Assembly (NCBI GenBank): GCA_947176115.1
Contig: CAMWPK010000099.1
Coordinates: 1 to 5,946, forward strand
Origin: an uncultured Clostridia bacterium
GTDB lineage: Bacteria; Bacillota; Clostridia; Christensenellales; UBA3700
Direction: 5' to 3'
Length of the DNA: 5,946 nt
This document shows, in pieces, positions 4,608 through 5,946 of the stretch. Below the pieces are notes generated by a model that worked only from the letters and a program-made list of their open reading frames with translations, ran no database searches and was not told the DNA's origin. Both the position numbers and the translations under genes were made by a program. Position 1 is the stretch's first letter, and the number at the start of each line of letters is the position of its first letter.

Positions 4608-5946
4608 CATTTACAAATTTTCAGATTACGGACTTAGTTTTGAAGAGGCTGAAACGGTGTGGTATGCCTTTAGGTATGACGCCTCAGCATTTTTTATAGT
4701 TTCCAATTCATATTCGTATAATTATAATTCAATTACAGTAAAAATTGCGCCGGAATTTCTTGACAAAGGCGTGAGAAACAATGTCCTTGAAGAGGTGAAA
4801 AACAGCGTTGAAGAAGTAAGACAGTTGCTTGTTGGAATACAAGCCACTGCAATGAAATTTAAGATTATATACGATTACGTAATGGGGAGTACTTTATATT
4901 ATCACGATTTTTATGGCGTACCTATATTCAACGGCTTTTCCTATTCAATTGCCGGTCCATTAGACAGGGATAATTCTACGGGTACTATTTGTCAGGGGTA
5001 TGCTCACGCCGTTAAGTATTTATGCGACATATTCGGAATTGATTGTATTTACGTAGGTAGCGAGAGTCGTAGCGAAAGTCAAAAACATGCATTGAATATC
5101 GTCAATATTGACGGCAAGTGGTATTACGCAGATTCTACTAAAGATGACACGAGCGAGGATAAATACGAGTTTTTTCTAAAAGGCCACGATGAAGTTTGGG
5201 AGGAGTTCTACAATACCGGTAATGATGAAAGCGATAATTATTTGCGCTCTTTCCTTCCCGCGTTGGATAAAAATGATTTTAATAGCGTAGTCAGCGACGG
5301 AACTCTTTATTATAGTATTAATGAGCTTAAGAATAGCGTATCAATTGAAGGTGGTGTAAAAGGGTTAAAAGACTTGTCAATACCTTCAACTTTTGGAAAT
5401 GTAAAAATTGAGAGCATTAATGATTACGCATTTAGAAATCACGATAGTTTGACAAGCGTGGTTATGCAAGACGGTATTAAATCTATTGGGTATAGAGCGT
5501 TCTTAAATTGCAAAAATTTGACTACAATTAAACTTTCTAACAAAATTGAGAGCATTTCTGAAACCTCATTCAAAGGCTGTGATAATATCACTACAGCAAC
5601 TTTGCCAACCAAAGCAGTTATTGGTATTCCAAAAAGCAACTTAAAGGAAGTGGTAATAAACGGTGGGGACAGTATTGACAACCGCGCTTTCTTCTCTAGT
5701 AAAAGTTTGACAAAAATAGAGATAGCAAATACAGTGAAAAGTATAGGCAGCTCTGCATTTTCTGACTGCATCAATCTGACAAGCATAGAAATATCTGCAA
5801 GCGTGAAGAGTATAGGCTTCGATGCATTTTCTAACTGTAGCAGTTTGACAAGCATAGAACTACCTGCAAGCGTGACGAGTATAGACAGCTCTGCATTTTC
5901 TAACTGTAGTGCGCTGACAAGTATTAATATACCAAGCGGAGTTACG
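4360..5946 (+). CDS. Surface lipoprotein: transglutaminase-like domain plus BspA-type LRR array (copy 2, 3'-truncated by window)
   Basis: An open frame of 529 codons from ATG 4360 runs to the last base without a stop, so the 3' end is missing. The first 113 residues are identical to the upstream paralogue, including the lipobox LTGC (Cys28). The transglutaminase-like domain follows with TICQGY (Cys211), KHALNIV (His243) and WYYADSTKDD (Asp258); all three candidate catalytic residues are kept. A four-residue insertion between Cys and His (SRSE region, about 236-239) comes from a 12-base tandem duplication (5059-5082). The LRR region starts about residue 330 and shows seven repeats near 357, 380, 403, 443, 466, 489 and 512. 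The first four are irregular, with some lacking the usual Cys (RNHDSL, FSSKSL), while the last three are highly regular and repeat at DNA level every 69 bases. The LRR part shares little with copy 1 beyond the consensus, whereas the N-terminal part is conserved, suggesting a constant anchor/enzyme half and a variable recognition half. Function unknown; surface attachment or peptide processing are guesses. Confidence 0.88.
   Translation, partial: MKNKKSYIISLLAIAVIIFIVTAGLTGCKKHIKYDDSYDFAVREGCSDFYYSHLSENQQKMYRMLHKEAEDVLYNGQEKDNLGIYKFSDYGLSFEEAETVWYAFRYDASAFFIVSNSYSYNYNSITVKIAPEFLDKGVRNNVLEEVKNSVEEVRQLLVGIQATAMKFKIIYDYVMGSTLYYHDFYGVPIFNGFSYSIAGPLDRDNSTGTICQGYAHAVKYLCDIFGIDCIYVGSESRSESQKHALNIVNIDGKWYYADSTKDDTSEDKYEFFLKGHDEVWEEFYNTGNDESDNYLRSFLPALDKNDFNSVVSDGTLYYSINELKNSVSIEGGVKGLKDLSIPSTFGNVKIESINDYAFRNHDSLTSVVMQDGIKSIGYRAFLNCKNLTTIKLSNKIESISETSFKGCDNITTATLPTKAVIGIPKSNLKEVVINGGDSIDNRAFFSSKSLTKIEIANTVKSIGSSAFSDCINLTSIEISASVKSIGFDAFSNCSSLTSIELPASVTSIDSSAFSNCSALTSINIPSGVT
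5059..5082 (+). repeat. 12-base tandem duplication inside copy 2
   Basis: AGCGAGAGTCGT (5059-5070) is followed directly by AGCGAAAGTCAA (5071-5082), matching at 9 of 12 positions. Copy 1 has a single, shorter equivalent at this place. The duplication keeps the frame and adds four residues in the loop between the catalytic Cys and His. Confidence 0.65.
5755..5946 (+). repeat. 69-base tandem LRR-coding repeats
   Basis: Units beginning GCATTTTCT start at 5755, 5824 and 5893, each encoding 23 residues of the form AFSNCSSLTSIE(L/I)PASVKSIGSS. The DNA itself is strongly conserved between units, which points to recent expansion by slippage or unequal recombination and not only to protein-level constraint. 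The array continues past the window edge. Confidence 0.85.

Noticed and set aside
5439..5855. Minus-strand 138-codon frame with repeated motifs in copy 2
   Set aside because: Its repeats are the antisense image of the LRR-coding repeats.
5755..5946. Regularly spaced repeats that could suggest a CRISPR array
   Set aside because: The 69-base period is an exact multiple of three within an open frame and encodes 23-residue LRRs; there are no unique spacers between constant repeats.

Overview
The window reads as chromosomal DNA of a low-to-mid GC Gram-positive bacterium, most likely an uncultured, gut-type member of the Clostridia. Three things point there: a canonical T-box riboswitch in front of a leucine-biosynthesis gene (T-boxes are concentrated in Firmicutes), strong AGGAG/TTGACA-type signals, and paired lipoproteins with BspA-type leucine-rich repeats, which are common in host-associated anaerobes. 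The taxonomy is inference; there is no rRNA or marker gene here.

Layout. Positions 1-131 hold the last 42 codons of an unidentified, highly charged protein. Positions 132-515 carry no credible gene and are packed with short hairpins and degenerate copies of a palindromic intergenic repeat in both orientations. At 519-547 a sigma-A-type promoter starts a leader that folds as a leucine T-box (about 561-803), with a CTC specifier, a UGGU acceptor-binding bulge and a competing terminator. It controls leuA (832-2490), a complete type-2 2-isopropylmalate synthase that commits carbon to leucine synthesis. The logic is closed: uncharged tRNA-Leu should switch on the first leucine-specific enzyme.

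From 2508 to the end the window is a direct tandem duplication of a surface lipoprotein gene. Copy 1 (2548-4299) is complete and copy 2 (4360-5946+) runs off the window. Both encode a lipoprotein signal peptide, a transglutaminase-like domain with intact Cys-His-Asp residues, and a C-terminal array of about 23-residue BspA-type LRRs. The two copies, including their promoters, are identical over 270 bp (2526-2795 = 4338-4607). They then diverge progressively, and completely in the LRR arrays. Each copy has its own near-consensus promoter whose predicted start point lies only about 3 nt before the ATG, suggesting near-leaderless mRNAs.

No CRISPR array, tRNA, rRNA, insertion sequence or defence system was found. 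The most interesting material is the lipoprotein pair, with its sharply bounded identical 5' block, duplicated leaderless-looking promoter and repeat-driven C-terminal variation. The leuA part is ordinary but very clean.
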